This document shows, in pieces, positions 42,853 to 55,093 of a stretch of DNA of 64,000 nucleotides (positions are counted from its first letter, which is position 1; each line of letters begins with the position of its first letter). A program made the position numbers and the translations under genes. The notes below the pieces were generated by a model, which had not been told where the DNA came from, searched no databases, and saw nothing but the letters and a program-made list of their open reading frames with translations. The stretch is from Cyrtodaria siliqua (taxonomy: Eukaryota; Mollusca; Bivalvia; Adapedonta; Hiatellidae), in the NCBI GenBank assembly GCA_037043455.1, contig JAWPHD010003270.1, positions 69,501 through 133,500 on the forward strand, written 5' to 3'.

Positions 42853-43252
42853 TACCATATATGACGGTCGATTTTCTTTAATAGAGACAGATCAACCCCT
42901 TTTCCTGAATAGAACTAGTACTGTATAGCTCCCGCCATCCGTAAAAATCGACACTTTATTACTTGCATAGTCGGGCTCCCAGTGTAATTCAAACCCACAG
43001 CAGCGAAGAGAGGCGAGAACGTGTTTACTATCCCGGCCACGGATGCGATAAGGAACGTCTCCGTGGCCGATGGGTTGACGAAGTTGCGTTGTAAACTTTC
43101 TCACTTCTCACCGCTGTGGGTTCGAATCTCACTGTGAGTTAGATTTAAGTGAGAAAGTGTCGATTCTTACGGATGACGGAGGCTGTACAGCACTGGTTCT
43201 ACCCAGTAAAAGTGGGTGGTCTGCCTCCACCACAATCGACCGTCATATATAA
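42853..43252. repeat. Foldback pair of S2 SINE-like repeats
   Basis: The minus copy (42853-43075) and plus copy (43080-43252) both end in AATCGACCGTCATATAT, so the whole is an inverted repeat of about 400 bp. The minus copy's head contains an internal duplication of GGCCACGGA/CCGTGGCCG. Both have box B. Confidence 0.7.
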
Positions 43253-43639
43253 CCTTACATGTGTTGACAATGACGTACAACATATAAACAAACTTATATC
43301 GAGTTTTATCAATACAAATACAAATCTTTTATTCACTCAGTTCATACATATACATGAAAACATGAGGTAATGCAAATAGAATATATCGTACAAGGCACTA
43401 TTACATGAGTTATTTATTATTAACAATAGATTATTAGACTGAATCTAAAGCAAGTGAATTTACTTTACTCTATTTATTGGAGGAGCTAAATTATATTCGC
43501 AATTTAAAACTGCATTTATCATTTATATATAGTTCATTTTCACCACACTGTCGAAGAAGTAATTTACAACCACACTCTCGTAAGACTCAGTCTTTACACA
43601 CATTTTCCAAATCTCATAATAACATATACGCATACATTG

Positions 43640-44460
43640 CTACGTGAATCTATTGAATATTTGCTTTACAAATTCACACGCTTTTCTAAATTCTTTCTTG
43701 TTTGTTGAATTCATAATGTTGTAAAATGTATGTATATTCGGCTTTTTATAGTATTTCTTTTTCAAAAAAGTCTTTCGTAACATATTAAGTGTTTTACATG
43801 TTAGAAGGTAATGGTATTCATCTCCTATATCTTCTTTACATAAAGTACAGACTCTGTTATTATGCACAATTTCATTCCAGCGTCCAGTTTCAATTGGTAA
43901 CTTATGGTTTCTTGTTCTAAATTTACCATATACTTGAGTAGTTTACCGGGTGTATCCGTCAAATATCTCTCAAAGCCAAATTTAGTTTTAAATAATCTGT
44001 ATATATAATAACTACTAAAGTTTTCAACTGTTTCATACCATTCGTTTGAAAATAGATCTACGAGCTTTTGATGCGCAGATGCAATCAACCACTTACTATT
44101 TGGAAAGTCGTGCGTTTCCCAGATGCCACTAAACCCACATTTAATTAAGATTTCGTTGATACATTTAAGCCATTTAAAATTTAATTTTTTCTTTGTACTA
44201 TTAATATATTTATATAAGCTATGCAATACAATGTACACATCAGCTGAGAGTTTATTACTTTCTGGAGACACTAACTTTGACCAAAATGATAAATTTTTTG
44301 TGTAAATATCAATTGAAATTGGCATAGTACCGGTTTCGCCATACACCATACAATTTGGTGTAGATGTTTTTATATTTAAGACGTGTTTTAAAAACTTTAA
44401 TTGCACTCTTTCTATTATTTCTAAATTACCAAACCCCCAGATTTTACACCCATATAACAA
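43640..44460 (-). pseudogene. LINE ORF2 C-terminal region and zinc knuckle
   Basis: The frame from 44460 (MLYGCKIWGFGNLEIIERVQ) is the post-RT region typical of this LINE group. It shifts frame near 43850 into CTLCKEDIGDEYHYLLTC, a C-x2-C-x8-H-x4-C knuckle also seen in the fragment at 15149-15559. Confidence 0.8.
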
Positions 44461-44592
44461 AATAGGCGTAACTGTTTTATTAAAGATGTCAATTTGTAAA
44501 TCGATTGGTAGACAAAGATGTTTTGCATTCTTCAGTAGGCTGTAGAGAGCTCTAGTGGCTTGACTGGCAATATGTTTTTTAGCATTATAAAA

Positions 44593-45669
44593 TTATCCAC
44601 TTCTGCTAAATAATATTCCCAAATATTTGTACTCCGATACTATGTCTAAAGTAAATGAATAATTCCCTGGTCTACCTTTCGAAAATACTAGAATTTTAGA
44701 TTTTGATATGTTGACTGTGAGTTTCCATGTATCACAATAAGTTTGATAAGTATTAAGGGCTTCTTGTAGGTCATTTGCTGTTTCGCATACATTAACAGTG
44801 TCATCTGCGTATAACAAAATAAATAGTTTTAAATATATGAGATCGTCGTTGTCTAATTCGTGTTCTCGACAGATTGCTCCGTTTACATTTTGATTTTGTG
44901 AAAAAAATGCATGCAAATCATTTAGATAAAAAGAGAACAATAACGGCGAGAGGTTTTCCCTTTGCCGTACGCCTATATTACATTCAAAATAGTTGGACCT
45001 TACACCATTTAATGTTACAAACGACTTGATATTGTTGTACATATTCCGTATAACGTTAAATATTTTGCCATTTATGTCATGTGATAATATTTTATACCAT
45101 AATCCTGATCTTCAGACTGTATCAAAAGCATTTTTTAAATCTATAAAAGCGCAAAAAAGTTTACTTCCTTTATTGCGTAAAATATCAATAAGTGAGTTAA
45201 GTATAAACATATTATCAACAGTAGAGAAGTTTTTTCTAAATCCAGCTTGATAGCTATTAATACGATCGTAATCATCTGCAAACTTCGTTAACCTAGCATT
45301 CAATATTGCTGTGAATAATTTACCAAGACAATTTAATAGAGTAATACGTCTATAATTTTCGGGTTTCAATGAATCGCCTTTATTTTTAAAAATTGGATTT
45401 ATTATACCAATTGTCCATGATTCTGGAACTATTCTGGTGTTCAATACTAAGCTGAATAATTTCAAATAAATGTTTTTCATGACCGGAAGTGAAGTTTTAA
45501 TATGTTCGTTTAAAATGTTAACTATGCCACTTGCTTTATTATTTTTTAACTTTCGTGCTATCTTGTCAATTTCATCTATTGTTATTTCACCATTTCTACG
45601 ATGTTTTTTGCAATCTCTGCCAAACCAATGGGACTGTTTATTATTGTTATTAACGCTTATTCCTTTCAA
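44593..45669 (-). pseudogene. LINE ORF2 reverse transcriptase fragment
   Basis: Two open stretches cover the RT. The first has KLKNNKASGIVNILNEHIK, PIFKNKGDSLKPENYR and motif A (CAFIDLKNAFDTV). The second has the VRQRENLSPLLFSFYL block and the catalytic LLYADDT box. A frameshift or stop separates them near 45080, so no functional enzyme is made. Confidence 0.85.
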
Positions 45670-45904
45670 TTTATTGAAATATCCAAACGTTTCGCATGCT
45701 GTTTCTTTAAATACTCAAGAAATAGAGTTAACCGATTAATACTGCTACTATTTTCTAAAGTACTAAGTTTTTCAGATATTAACCCAACGTTTTCGTGATT
45801 AACGTTTACGAGAAAGAGGTTACGTTTTGGTTCATCCCATAGCTTTAGTTTTGGTTCATTTTCTTCAATATTGTTATTTAGTAATTGTTTTTTACTATTA
45901 CGTT

Positions 45905-46155
45905 TTTAACTAAGCACAACTGGATTGTGTACATCAGAAAACAATGGACAATATTCAAGTACATTTAAATGATCAACCAAATTGAACATGTTTGCAGAGC
46001 ATATAAAGTAATCAACTCACACCTTTCGATGTTGTGCATCCATCATGTCATGTATATATTATTATTGAATTGTTTGAATGCTTATATGTAAACTTATATT
46101 GTATGCTCTCCAACTGGGAGGAAAATAAAGAATCAATCAATCAATCAATTAATCT
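45905..46155 (+). mobile_element. Foreign retroelement 3' tail inside LINE ORF2
   Basis: A plus-strand block ends in AACTGGGAGGAAAATAAAGA followed by (ATCA)n, the kind of 3' end left by another LINE or SINE. It separates two parts of the host ORF2. The target duplication is unclear. Confidence 0.6.
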
Positions 46156-46308
46156 ATATTTATTTACAGCTTTGTCAGAGTTATTTCTCTTTTTAAACAC
46201 ATTACACTCATCAAACAAATTCATTTCTAATTGAAATTCATCATATAATTCATTCAAATTATTTTCTTGAAAAACATCTATATCAACGTTTATATAATCG
46301 ACTAAATC

Positions 46309-46971
46309 TTAACTTCGTGAGTTATAATCACCAAAAATGCATATTTGATTACATTTGTCAGAAAAGGAATCCATTTCATTCTGCAGTTCAGAATAAGGAT
46401 CTTCAGCTGAGTATTGTGAATGTTCGGGTGGAATATAAACAACACCACAAACAATATCTTCACTATTGGTTAACTGTTTTGAAATCACAAACCAGTAAAC
46501 AAGTTTGCTTTCCGTTTCTATGATATTTATGTACCGGTCTAACTCTTTTTTAACAGCAATAATAATTCCACCGGACCTTCTCTTAGAAATTGTGTGTCTG
46601 TGTTTATAATTTAAGTTAAAATTATCCAAACTAACAGTACAAAGTTCATCCATTTTGGTTTCTTGAAATCCTATAATATCATAGTTATTTATTATAGAAA
46701 CAAACTCGGGATAAACTTGTTTACTGCTAAGACCACATACATTTAATGACATAATTTTCAAGGTTTTAAAATCGCTATTATTACAGTTTATATGTTCATA
46801 GGCGCAATTGTCACCTGAAATCATTGTTGAGTCCGTCTCGCGATTGATACGTGCCTGTGGCGTATATAATGAATGACTACCCACGTGCGTTGTTTCAATG
46901 TTAAATCGTGCGTTCACACATTTAGTCGATAACGCCTGTCTGACCTCTTGAACCAAAGGTAACTCCTCCAC
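46309..46971 (-). pseudogene. LINE ORF2 N-terminus: AP-type endonuclease fragment
   Basis: The frame includes LKIMSLNVCGL (catalytic Asn), GFQETKMD (catalytic Glu), RSGGIIIAVKK, VCGVVYIPPEHS and ends at IFGDYNSRS (GDxN motif). These are the conserved blocks of the LINE apurinic endonuclease that nicks target DNA. It stops inside the domain, so it is broken. Confidence 0.85.
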
Positions 46972-47631
46972 GATGTCCTATTGTGACACTATCTGGGGCA
47001 AATTATCTGTATGAGTGCTATCGGACGCGGTGCTCGCATGAGTAGCGTGCGGGGCACTGGTTTGCGACGCGAGACTGTCGCTACACTGGGGATTACTGTT
47101 TGATGGAGAGTTTGCACTACTACATATACGATGTGGTCCGACTTCAAGCAAGCAAGAGGACTCGTTATCCATATCAGTTTCGTCTCCGTTAACTCTATAC
47201 GTTTTTAGGTCCGTATCTTCAAGTGGTGATTTCGATTTCTGTTTGGGGCGTGTGTCTGTTCGTAGAGGGCTTCCGAAGTCATTCTGGTCGCTTTTCATAA
47301 AAACACCGAATCGATTATGCGTCTCGAGTGTTGTTTGCCTATTACCCACGAGAAAGCGTCTTTGTTCAAAACTTTGTGCATTAGACGTTTGTGGAAGGCG
47401 GTTGCCGTATGTTGACGCGTCGCGAGCATGTGTCCATGGACCGGAAGTTGGTTCCGATTGTGGAAATGAGTTTCTATCGTTAGCAGAAAAAAATCTATGG
47501 TTTCTGTCATGGTCAAAAGACTTATTAGTACTAGCGTTTTCGGGAATATAAAGGGTACCATTTATATATAACTTGTCGCAAACTAGAAACACTCTGTTGC
47601 TAGGGTTTTGCTGATATTGCCTCATTACAGG

Positions 47632-48051
47632 GAGTCCCAAAGGGGTTTTGCGTGAAAACATGATCGGGGTGTTTTTAAAAACGTGACACGTGAAACAAAC
47701 AATATTTTTGCGTGATTGCGTGAAAATTATATCAGCGTGATCCGTGATTTTGGTCTTGGTAAAAGGTGATCGCGTGATATGGTGACGTGAAACGTGAATT
47801 TTTAGTCCTTTTCAGTCTTTTTAGTGTCCCTCCTCCTCCCCCGAGCCTCCCCCGAGAGCTGAACTTTCGTACTTGCGCGAACATCTGGCACGGGGAATCC
47901 CCGGGGACTAGAGAAGCTCGAGTCTATAGCGCTTCACGTCTGTTCATCCATATTTAACGTGAAAGTTCTGCTATTTTCACGTGAAGACGTGATTTTTGTT
48001 TTTATTTTACGTGATCACGTGATCACCCCCCCCCCCACTCCCCTTTGGGAC
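47632..48051. mobile_element. MITE inside LINE ORF1
   Basis: The inverted ends GTCCCAAAGGGG (47634-47645) and CCCCTTTGGGAC (48040-48051) flank a GTGA/CGTGA-rich interior. The flanks share CCTCATTACAGG (47620-47631 and 48052-48063). Removing the element restores the ORF1 reading frame (PVMR joined to QYQQN). Confidence 0.85.
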
Positions 48052-48559
48052 CCTCATTACAGGATACAGCTGTTTACGTTTTTGTTCCATTTCGGGAGGG
48101 AATTGCTCTCTGATACTAAACCCGCGTTTTTGCTTGTTAAGATCTATACCGGCTTTACGTACTTTTTCACGGTCACTGTACTTTTCGAACTTAGCAACAA
48201 TAGGTCTGGGGAATCTGTCGACATTACCACGTTTTGGCCCCAGCCTGTGTACACGATCGAATACAATATTTTCATCCTGTGACCCAAGAGATACTTCATT
48301 TCTCAAAAACTGCCTCAATACAGACTGAGTATCCTCCCTTTCATTGACTTCGTTAACACCGAAAAATAACAAATTCTCCTGCATTGAGCGGGCCTTTGGT
48401 TCCTGCAAATCATCATACATCTTGTTACTGTTTTCATTTGATTTTTTTATTTCACATTTTAAAGCCTCGTTTTCTTTTTTCAACATTCTGATGTCATTTT
48501 CACTTGCTGTTTTCGACTCTGCATACTCATCGAAAATATTGCTTATGGACTGGCAAGAG

Positions 48560-49004
48560 CTTTTCCTCTTACTGCTCTGGCTTCTGCAAAGTCATTGAGT
48601 ACCTTCATTGTGGCTTTCTAGGCTATTGTTTTTTTGTATTATATTTACACGAGCATATTTGTGTTTTACTTATATTGCCTATTGATGCTGCCTTGTTGGT
48701 TAGAGATTAGATCATGGCGGGGATTTCTTTATTTACACTGTCCTGTTTTAATGGGATGACAGTAGGGTTAGTGTGAGGTTTGGTGCACCCTAGAACCGGT
48801 TTAAACCCCCAGTGGCCTACTTTGCCACTGTCCGTTCCAACCTATTGTCAACCTTTTTTGTGTTTGTGTTTGTGATGTCGTTTGCATTTATTATTGCTTT
48901 TGCCTTCTTGTTTGTCTGTTTTCGTGTTTGTTTCTGTGTTTTGTGGTTTACTGTCCTCCTTGAATGCTACTTTCCCTGTCCGATCTTTTTATATTTCTTT
49001 TCAA
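48560..49004 (+). mobile_element. RT-element tail inside LINE ORF1
   Basis: A 5'-truncated tail starting at CTCTTACTGCTCTGGCTTCT and ending at CCGATCTTTTTATATTTC, opposite in orientation to the LINE. LINE ORF1 coiled-coil sequence continues on both sides. Confidence 0.85.
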
Positions 49005-49156
49005 CTCAAATATTTTATTAGCCATTGATCCGTTATCTGTTTTTAATTTTGAGACGTCTATGCGTAAGTGGGATATGTCCTGTTCAATGACCGTGAGCTT
49101 TGACACACTTCTTTCAATGGACGATATCGAAAAAGTGAGTAAATCATGATGAATAA

Positions 49157-49325
49157 AAGATATATGATTGCTGACATTTTTCTAAACATTTCATTTCCCA
49201 GTGTTAATTGACGAAATATTTGCTGACATTTTTCTAAACATTTCATTTCCCAGTGTTAATTAACGAAATATTTGCTGACATTTTTCAAAACATTCATTTC
49301 CCAGTGTTAATTAACGAAATATTTA
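49157..49325. repeat. 52-bp tandem repeat, three units
   Basis: TGCTGACATTTTTCTAAACA recurs at 49169, 49221 and 49273 (last unit diverged). It sits immediately upstream of the LINE's ORF1 and may be its 5' UTR monomers. Confidence 0.85.
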
Positions 49326-49398
49326 ACCAAATAACGCCTTGGGGTATAAACTCCTGACAAGCATACGTCCTTAGCTCCCGATTGGAGTGTTTTCATAA

Positions 49399-49976
49399 AG
49401 CCCGGTACACACGATAAGATTATCTCATAGGACAAATCTTATAAAACAAATCTGATACAATCTATTTTATGAGATTGCCTGTACACACGGTGAGATTAAT
49501 TTTATGAGATTTTCTGGTAACCTTCAAATAGGTGCACACTGGATCTTTCTAGAATGTAAACGAATGAAAGCGCCTTGTCATACATCTTTTTTGTCGTAGT
49601 CTTTGTGCGTGACTGTCTACAAAACTTCCTCTTCCTCATAATATCCCAGCAATTCATCAATGTTATCATTCGTCCAGTTTCCTGCCATGTTGCTATGTAT
49701 GAACTAAAATACCCGCGTGTACAAATCTACAATGCATGTAGACCCTATGCTGCGAAGTTTATGTTAAATCTGGAACGCAGTACACCTTGGCCACAGTGTA
49801 ACCATGTGTGGTTGGATGGCGGCGCTTTTGATCTTGTCTTATGGAAATAGAGCATGTTCTATTTCTGGAAGACATCTTTCAGGTCATAAATTGTGTCTTA
49901 AGTCGCCTGTACACACGATGCAATTTGTCTCACAAGACATATCTTATAAGATAAATCTTACCGTGTGTACCGGGCT
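49399..49976. mobile_element. TAA-flanked MITE, PIF/Harbinger-like
   Basis: The termini AGCCCGGTACACACGATAAG and, on the right, TCTTACCGTGTGTACCGGGCT are inverted. TAA flanks both sides (49396-49398 and 49977-49979). A second inner CCTGTACACACG motif repeats near each end. Three-base TWA duplications are typical of PIF/Harbinger. No transposase. Confidence 0.75.
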
Positions 49977-49979
49977 TAA

Positions 49980-50850
49980 GGAATAGAGGGGCAGAGGTGT
50001 TAATTACCTCCGCGAGAAGGGTCTAATCCAAGAATTCAACCATGCCTACATGACCTGTAAAATTGTTACGTCATCAAATGTGAAAATAATTTACTTATAA
50101 GTTATATTTTATTGTAGCGTTGAATGAACGTGCCTTCATCCATTTTATCGCGATTTTAAATAGGTAATGATGAGAAAATAATCTTACAAACGCAAAATTA
50201 TTCGATAATCACATAAATTATAAGAATCTCGGGGTTGCAGATTATAATTTAGGTTACTTCCGGTTTTGAATTTGCTTCCGTGTTTCTTCACTTATAACCG
50301 TTTCCTACCAGGTTTTTTTGAAAACGCTAACGACTTCACGCAGTAAACATGACTTAGACGTTAAGATATTACAAGACAGTGTCAGCGTAAACTGTTGATG
50401 TAAATCCGGATAGTCCTTATTTCGGATGCTTAACAAAAAAAACACACGACACTTTGCGTTTTCAAGTTGTTGTTTTTTAAATGTTATTCACTTAAAAATA
50501 ACATAATGACTCCTGCTTAACTTCACTACATATATAATAAAGACAAAAAAAAATCTAGAACAGCAAATGAAACACTGTATAAGAAGTTCTTTTTTCAAAA
50601 AAAAACAACAACAACAAAAATCAGTAAAAACAAATTGGACATACATCTACTTTCTATGGCAGACTGGTAGAGATATTTAAAACATGGTTCATATGTGTCA
50701 GTTGTATGCCAAAACCCGTATTTTACTTCGAAATATATGAAAACAAATCGATATGCAGGAGGGGAGCCCCCTCCCGCACCCCTACCGCACCTCCCCTCTC
50801 GCGCGCTAACTGCCACTATCCATTAACAAATTCCCGGGGAAATTAAGTTA
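49980..50850. other. Non-coding AT-rich stretch
   Basis: No exon or complete element recognised. Confidence 0.4.
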
Positions 50851-50854
50851 ACCG

Positions 50855-51260
50855 TTTGTTCTCTTGTTTCCCTGGCTTCTTTCAAGACATTGAGTACTAA
50901 TTCAGGCTTTATGGCTGTCTAGGCTTTTTATTCTTACATACATGATCATTTATGTGTTATACTTACAATGCTTATTAATTCTGCCTTTTTTGTTAGGGAA
51001 TATAACCTGGCGGTGATATATTTATTTACATTGTCCCGTTACAATAAGGTAAGAGTGGGGTTTGGTGTACCCTTTAATCTGGCTTCTGGCCAATGACCGT
51101 TCGAATGCGGTAGCATACTGTCACTCTTTGTTTGTTTGTGCTGTCATATCTTGCATTTTATTCATCTTTCTAATTATTGTTTGTTTCTCTGCGTGTGTTT
51201 GGTTGACTGTGTTCCTTGAATGCTATGTTTCCTGTTTAACTTGTATATCTACTTTTATAT
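50855..51260 (+). mobile_element. RT-element tail, diverged subfamily
   Basis: It starts at TTCTCTTGTTTCCCTGGCTT and ends at TTTCCTGTTTAACTTGTATA. It shares the terminal variant (TGTTCGACTTTTATAT-like) with 22080-22212 and 57725-58150. Confidence 0.65.
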
Positions 51261-51264
51261 TACT

Positions 51265-53250
51265 ATTTAATAATTTTAACACATATATCTGGTATAGTTG
51301 TGTGTATATTATAGACTGTGTAAGGAAAGGAATTCAATAAGCAGTATGCTTCCGTTCCGATCCTTGTATGTGTAGTAATGCATACGTTGTACAAAATCGT
51401 AATAAATCTGGTAAAACCTAAACCAGATGTAATTCGTGATAGGAACAAACGATAGTACATGTATAACTAATGGGAAAGGAGACATTTCCATATTTTGAGG
51501 CGTTGCCTGCATTGTCACTGTGACATATTTGATATCAACACAACGAACGGTAACGCTTTCAAACACCTCACAGGAATATATATCCTTAGCCTTTAGAAAC
51601 GAATTACCCCGGTGTTATTTGCATAACCTTGAACTACATGTATCCCTATATTCCGAATACATGTGTATAGTTTTCCACGAAAAATATATTTTCCGATATC
51701 TCATTATATTGAATAATAATAAGTAGTTGAGCTTACAACGAAATTGCATTCTCAAAAAGGCTCTATATAGGACAGTATAAACATGTAAGTAATGTTAATA
51801 CTTCAACCGTTTTAGCTTTGTTTTATTTGCAGGTTGTGTCTGAATATATATCAGTAATGATTTATGCTAGTAACTAACAGATAACAAGGTGCATTCTCAA
51901 GCCGTCTTCGAAAATTAAACTAGTAATTATACATTAACTGTCTGCCGTTTAAAACTTGTAATTTTATAATAATAAGGTTCTGTCTGTTAGTGTATGAGAT
52001 AAAAATGCATGCAGACCAAGCAGCGTTGTTACCTGACTTTTCGAAGAACGAAGAGATTATGTTGTATGTACCCCGTCGTCGGACTTAGCACCTACGTTGA
52101 CCTACAAGTTGCCATGTCCTAACACGACTTCGACGTCATCTGCCGATAACGTTCAACAAAACGAAACATTTCGGCTAAAATCATGCAAAAAGTGATTTAA
52201 AATAAATAAATAGATTATTATAATCGACGCCAGCGTTTAACACCTTAACCCATCTATATACTTACCCACCTGTTACCTGCATCTGAGTTTAATCGTTTGT
52301 CATATATACAATGCGTTTATTAGAGACAGTAAGTATTATTGCAACTTAAGACTGGCTCTGAATATTGCAAACTTTAAATAACTCCATATTAAACGAACCA
52401 TTATTAGGATTTTTTGTATGTAAGTATGGTTCTTTTTGTATTGACCAGATGTCTATTGAATGATTGTATCATCAGGTTGCAGTGAATTTAACTTGATCTG
52501 TATAAATCGTTTCGGAAAATATGTTAAGCTTGACATTACCTAGTATGGTTATCTGTTTGTTTATTTGTTTATATGGTCTTTTACGTCATGTTTATCTATT
52601 GTTATCTACAAAGTATAGGATTGTTAATTCATAAATAAACGCGGCTTTAAACCTTACTTTACCTTGAATATGGTGCTGGTACAATGTATGTGGGGGTGGG
52701 GCGTCGTTTTTGTGCGGACCCTCTCCTGAATAAACGCCTTTAGACATTTGGAAAAGTACGTAACATTTATACAAAAAGTAAGCCCGTTTATGACCTTGAT
52801 CTACTATTTTACACATCATTAACTCTGGTTAAAATTGTCGGTTATCGGCCGTACAAAATACACAAATGCATCTAGATAATACACAAAGTATGTTATAACT
52901 TCGTTAAAGGCATGTGAGGCAATCTTGAACCACTTACCAGGAATCAAAATGACCACCTCGATATATTTGTCCGATATCAATTTGACGTTAAATCTGTTTG
53001 CATGGAATTGAATAAAATTTGGAGTTTTCAGTTTTTCTTTGCCATTCTACCTTATCTTTAAATTTCTTATTGGAGCAATATAATCAACAATTAACAAAAT
53101 GCAAACATATTTTCTTTCAACCATTCAAATATTTTGGTATGTGTATACGAGTTTTAAAGAATGTCACCAATGTTGCGATGGATACAATTGTGAACACTTT
53201 ATGATCGTCGGTATATTGTTATTACCTTCATAACTCAGTTGTTATTTGAT
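51265..53250. other. Non-coding AT-rich stretch
   Basis: No exon, RNA gene or complete element recognised on either strand. Confidence 0.4.
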
Positions 53251-53255
53251 TGTTA

Positions 53256-53605
53256 TGCATATTTGTGTATTACTTATATCGCCTATTGATGCTGCCTTGT
53301 TGGTTAGAGATTAGATCATGGCGGGGATTTCTTTATTTACACTGTCCTGTTTTAATGGGATGACAATAGGGTAAGCGTGAGGTTTTGTGCACCCTAGAAC
53401 CGGTTTAAACCCCCAGTGGCCTACTTTGCCACTGACCGTTCCAAGGCGGTAGCCCTATTGTCAACCCTTTTGTGTTTGTGATGTCGTTTGCATTTTTAAT
53501 TACTGTTGCCTTTTCGTTTGTCTGTTTGCGTGTTTGTTTTTGTGTTTTGTGGTTGACTGTCGTCCTTGAATGCTGCTTTCCCTGTCTGATATTTTTATCC
53601 TTCTT
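53256..53605 (+). mobile_element. RT-element tail copy
   Basis: It runs from GTGTATTACTTATATCGCC to CTGTCTGATATTTTTATCC. Well conserved relative to the copy at 56746-57246. Confidence 0.75.
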
Positions 53606-53609
53606 TCCA

Positions 53610-54865
53610 ATATGTGTTGGCTTGATCTTACCTTGTACGCGGTCTGTTATATTTGCTACCATGTGCTTCTGGTTGTTTGTATAATAATAAATCAAGCAAA
53701 ATTGTTTTTGTCGGTGTTTGTTTACGCGTATTTAAATTTGATTGTTTTGCATTCTTTCAAATATGATTCGGATTGACCTGACAGTGTACGTGGTCTACTG
53801 CATTCGAGACCACGTGCCTGAAATGTTCTTATTTATAACTCAAACTAGATGCTTTTCTTTTCGGTGTTTGCTTAAGCCAAATTAAAAGATGGTTTAATAT
53901 TGTAAGCACATATTAAAAATCACATAGTTTAAATATGTTTCACTTGTAAACAATACTATTTGCCAGCAGAGAATTATACATGAGTGTCTTTTTAATATTG
54001 AATTTATTAAAAGAATTGGATAAAAACCGACCATCATATCAAGTTTATCAAGCTAGTAAAATAAGTTCAATATTTAATAATCACGAATGTGTGATACTTT
54101 TTATAGCATGACTTCAAAAAATGCACATTACTTGCATGCATTAATGTAGCTGCCAATATATAACGTTGTCGTAGGATTTCGTTGTATGGTTCGTATGATT
54201 ACGACGTACGTTACTTCGGTTTTCTGAGTGCGACACCGAAGGACTGAACTGTTTAGTCTATTTCCGGTATCCGGTACGGATATAGAAAAAGTAGATATAA
54301 AGGTCCAACAGGTGAAAATCAGCATTCAATGACCACAGCTAACTGGATCTATGGATGTCATACAATTATTGAGGGATGAAAAGCTAACAAAAACGACGAG
54401 GCTATTCGATTGCACACCGAACTGAAGGAAAAGACCAAAAGATGGATCGTCCATCATTGGCATATTGATAACCCTGGAGCAATATATATTTATGTTATGA
54501 TATAATAACTTACTTGTCCTCTAGGATCTTTCTGTCCAATCTGTGTGGCGTTAAAGGGAAACATTGCAATTTTGAATTGTATTCAAACATAACAATTGTC
54601 ACTTCGATTTTTAATCCTGCCTCATTATGACTTTAAAACTGCTTGCATATAATTAAATAAAAAAATGTGGTTTCTGTTTTCTAAAATTTTCTACCAAATT
54701 GTTTAATACATTATTGGTGCAATATTATCAAAATCTATTAATACGTAAAAACAATTTGCGTTGAACTATTTGAATAATTAATATTAATGATTGCATATAT
54801 GCAAGTTGTGTTGAAAACTAACGGGACGCCATGATTTTTAAAACAAATCAAGATTGCCGTTTGTC
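53610..54865. other. Upstream non-coding region of the Hsp70 gene
   Basis: A tail terminus on the minus strand lies at 54290-54345. Otherwise no element is recognised. Confidence 0.4.
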
Positions 54866-54869
54866 CGTT

Positions 54870-55040
54870 CAAAGCGGAATGCCGCTTAAGCCGGTGCTAA
54901 GGTACTAAGGTGCGTGAGAGGTTTTGCATCTCTTACCTATTACCTCTCATGGAAAGACTCCATACAAACGATTCCACTTTATTTTGATATTGTTTGTGTT
55001 CATTGTGTATCCACTTTTCAGTATTCAGTTACTGAATGCT
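54870..55040 (+). repeat. Repeat family R2 upstream of the Hsp70 gene
   Basis: Contains CCGCTTAAGCCGGTGCTAAG and a helix-A stem with GAGAGGT pairing with ACCTCTC, then a diverged second hairpin. It ends about 50 bp before the Hsp70 start codon, so it may be part of the 5' UTR or promoter region. Confidence 0.65.
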
Positions 55041-55093
55041 TTTCGTGGTAATGGCTAACATGAATTTAATAATGTTGTAGGTTTGTATGAACT

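Larger units (their letters stand above)
43305..49150 (-). mobile_element. Near full-length LINE, inactive, with three insertions
   Basis: In minus-strand order it holds an ORF1 coiled coil and RNA-binding domain (about 49150-46978, interrupted twice), an ORF2 AP-type endonuclease (46971-46309), RT (45669-44593), a C-terminal region (44460-43825) and a zinc knuckle CTLCKEDIGDEYHYLLTC (43867-43640), then a 3' UTR to about 43305. Jockey/CR1-like affinity is inferred from the order and the CCHC tail. Stops and frameshifts make it dead. Insertions are an RT-element tail (48560-49004), a MITE (47632-48051) and a foreign 3' tail (about 45905-46155). Confidence 0.85.
46978..49150 (-). pseudogene. 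LINE ORF1 with two insertions
   Basis: The coding order on the minus strand is SVSKLTVIEQDISHLRIDV (about 49110-49010, coiled coil), tail insertion, SISNIFDEYAESKTASEND (about 48555-48490), KKENEALKCEIKKSNE, then the RNA-binding domain RSMQENLLFFGVNE...DRVHRLG...RPIVAKF. This runs to the MITE at 48051-47632, then continues QYQQNPSNRVFLVCDKLY to a stop at 46978. The frame resumes correctly across both insertions. Confidence 0.8.
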
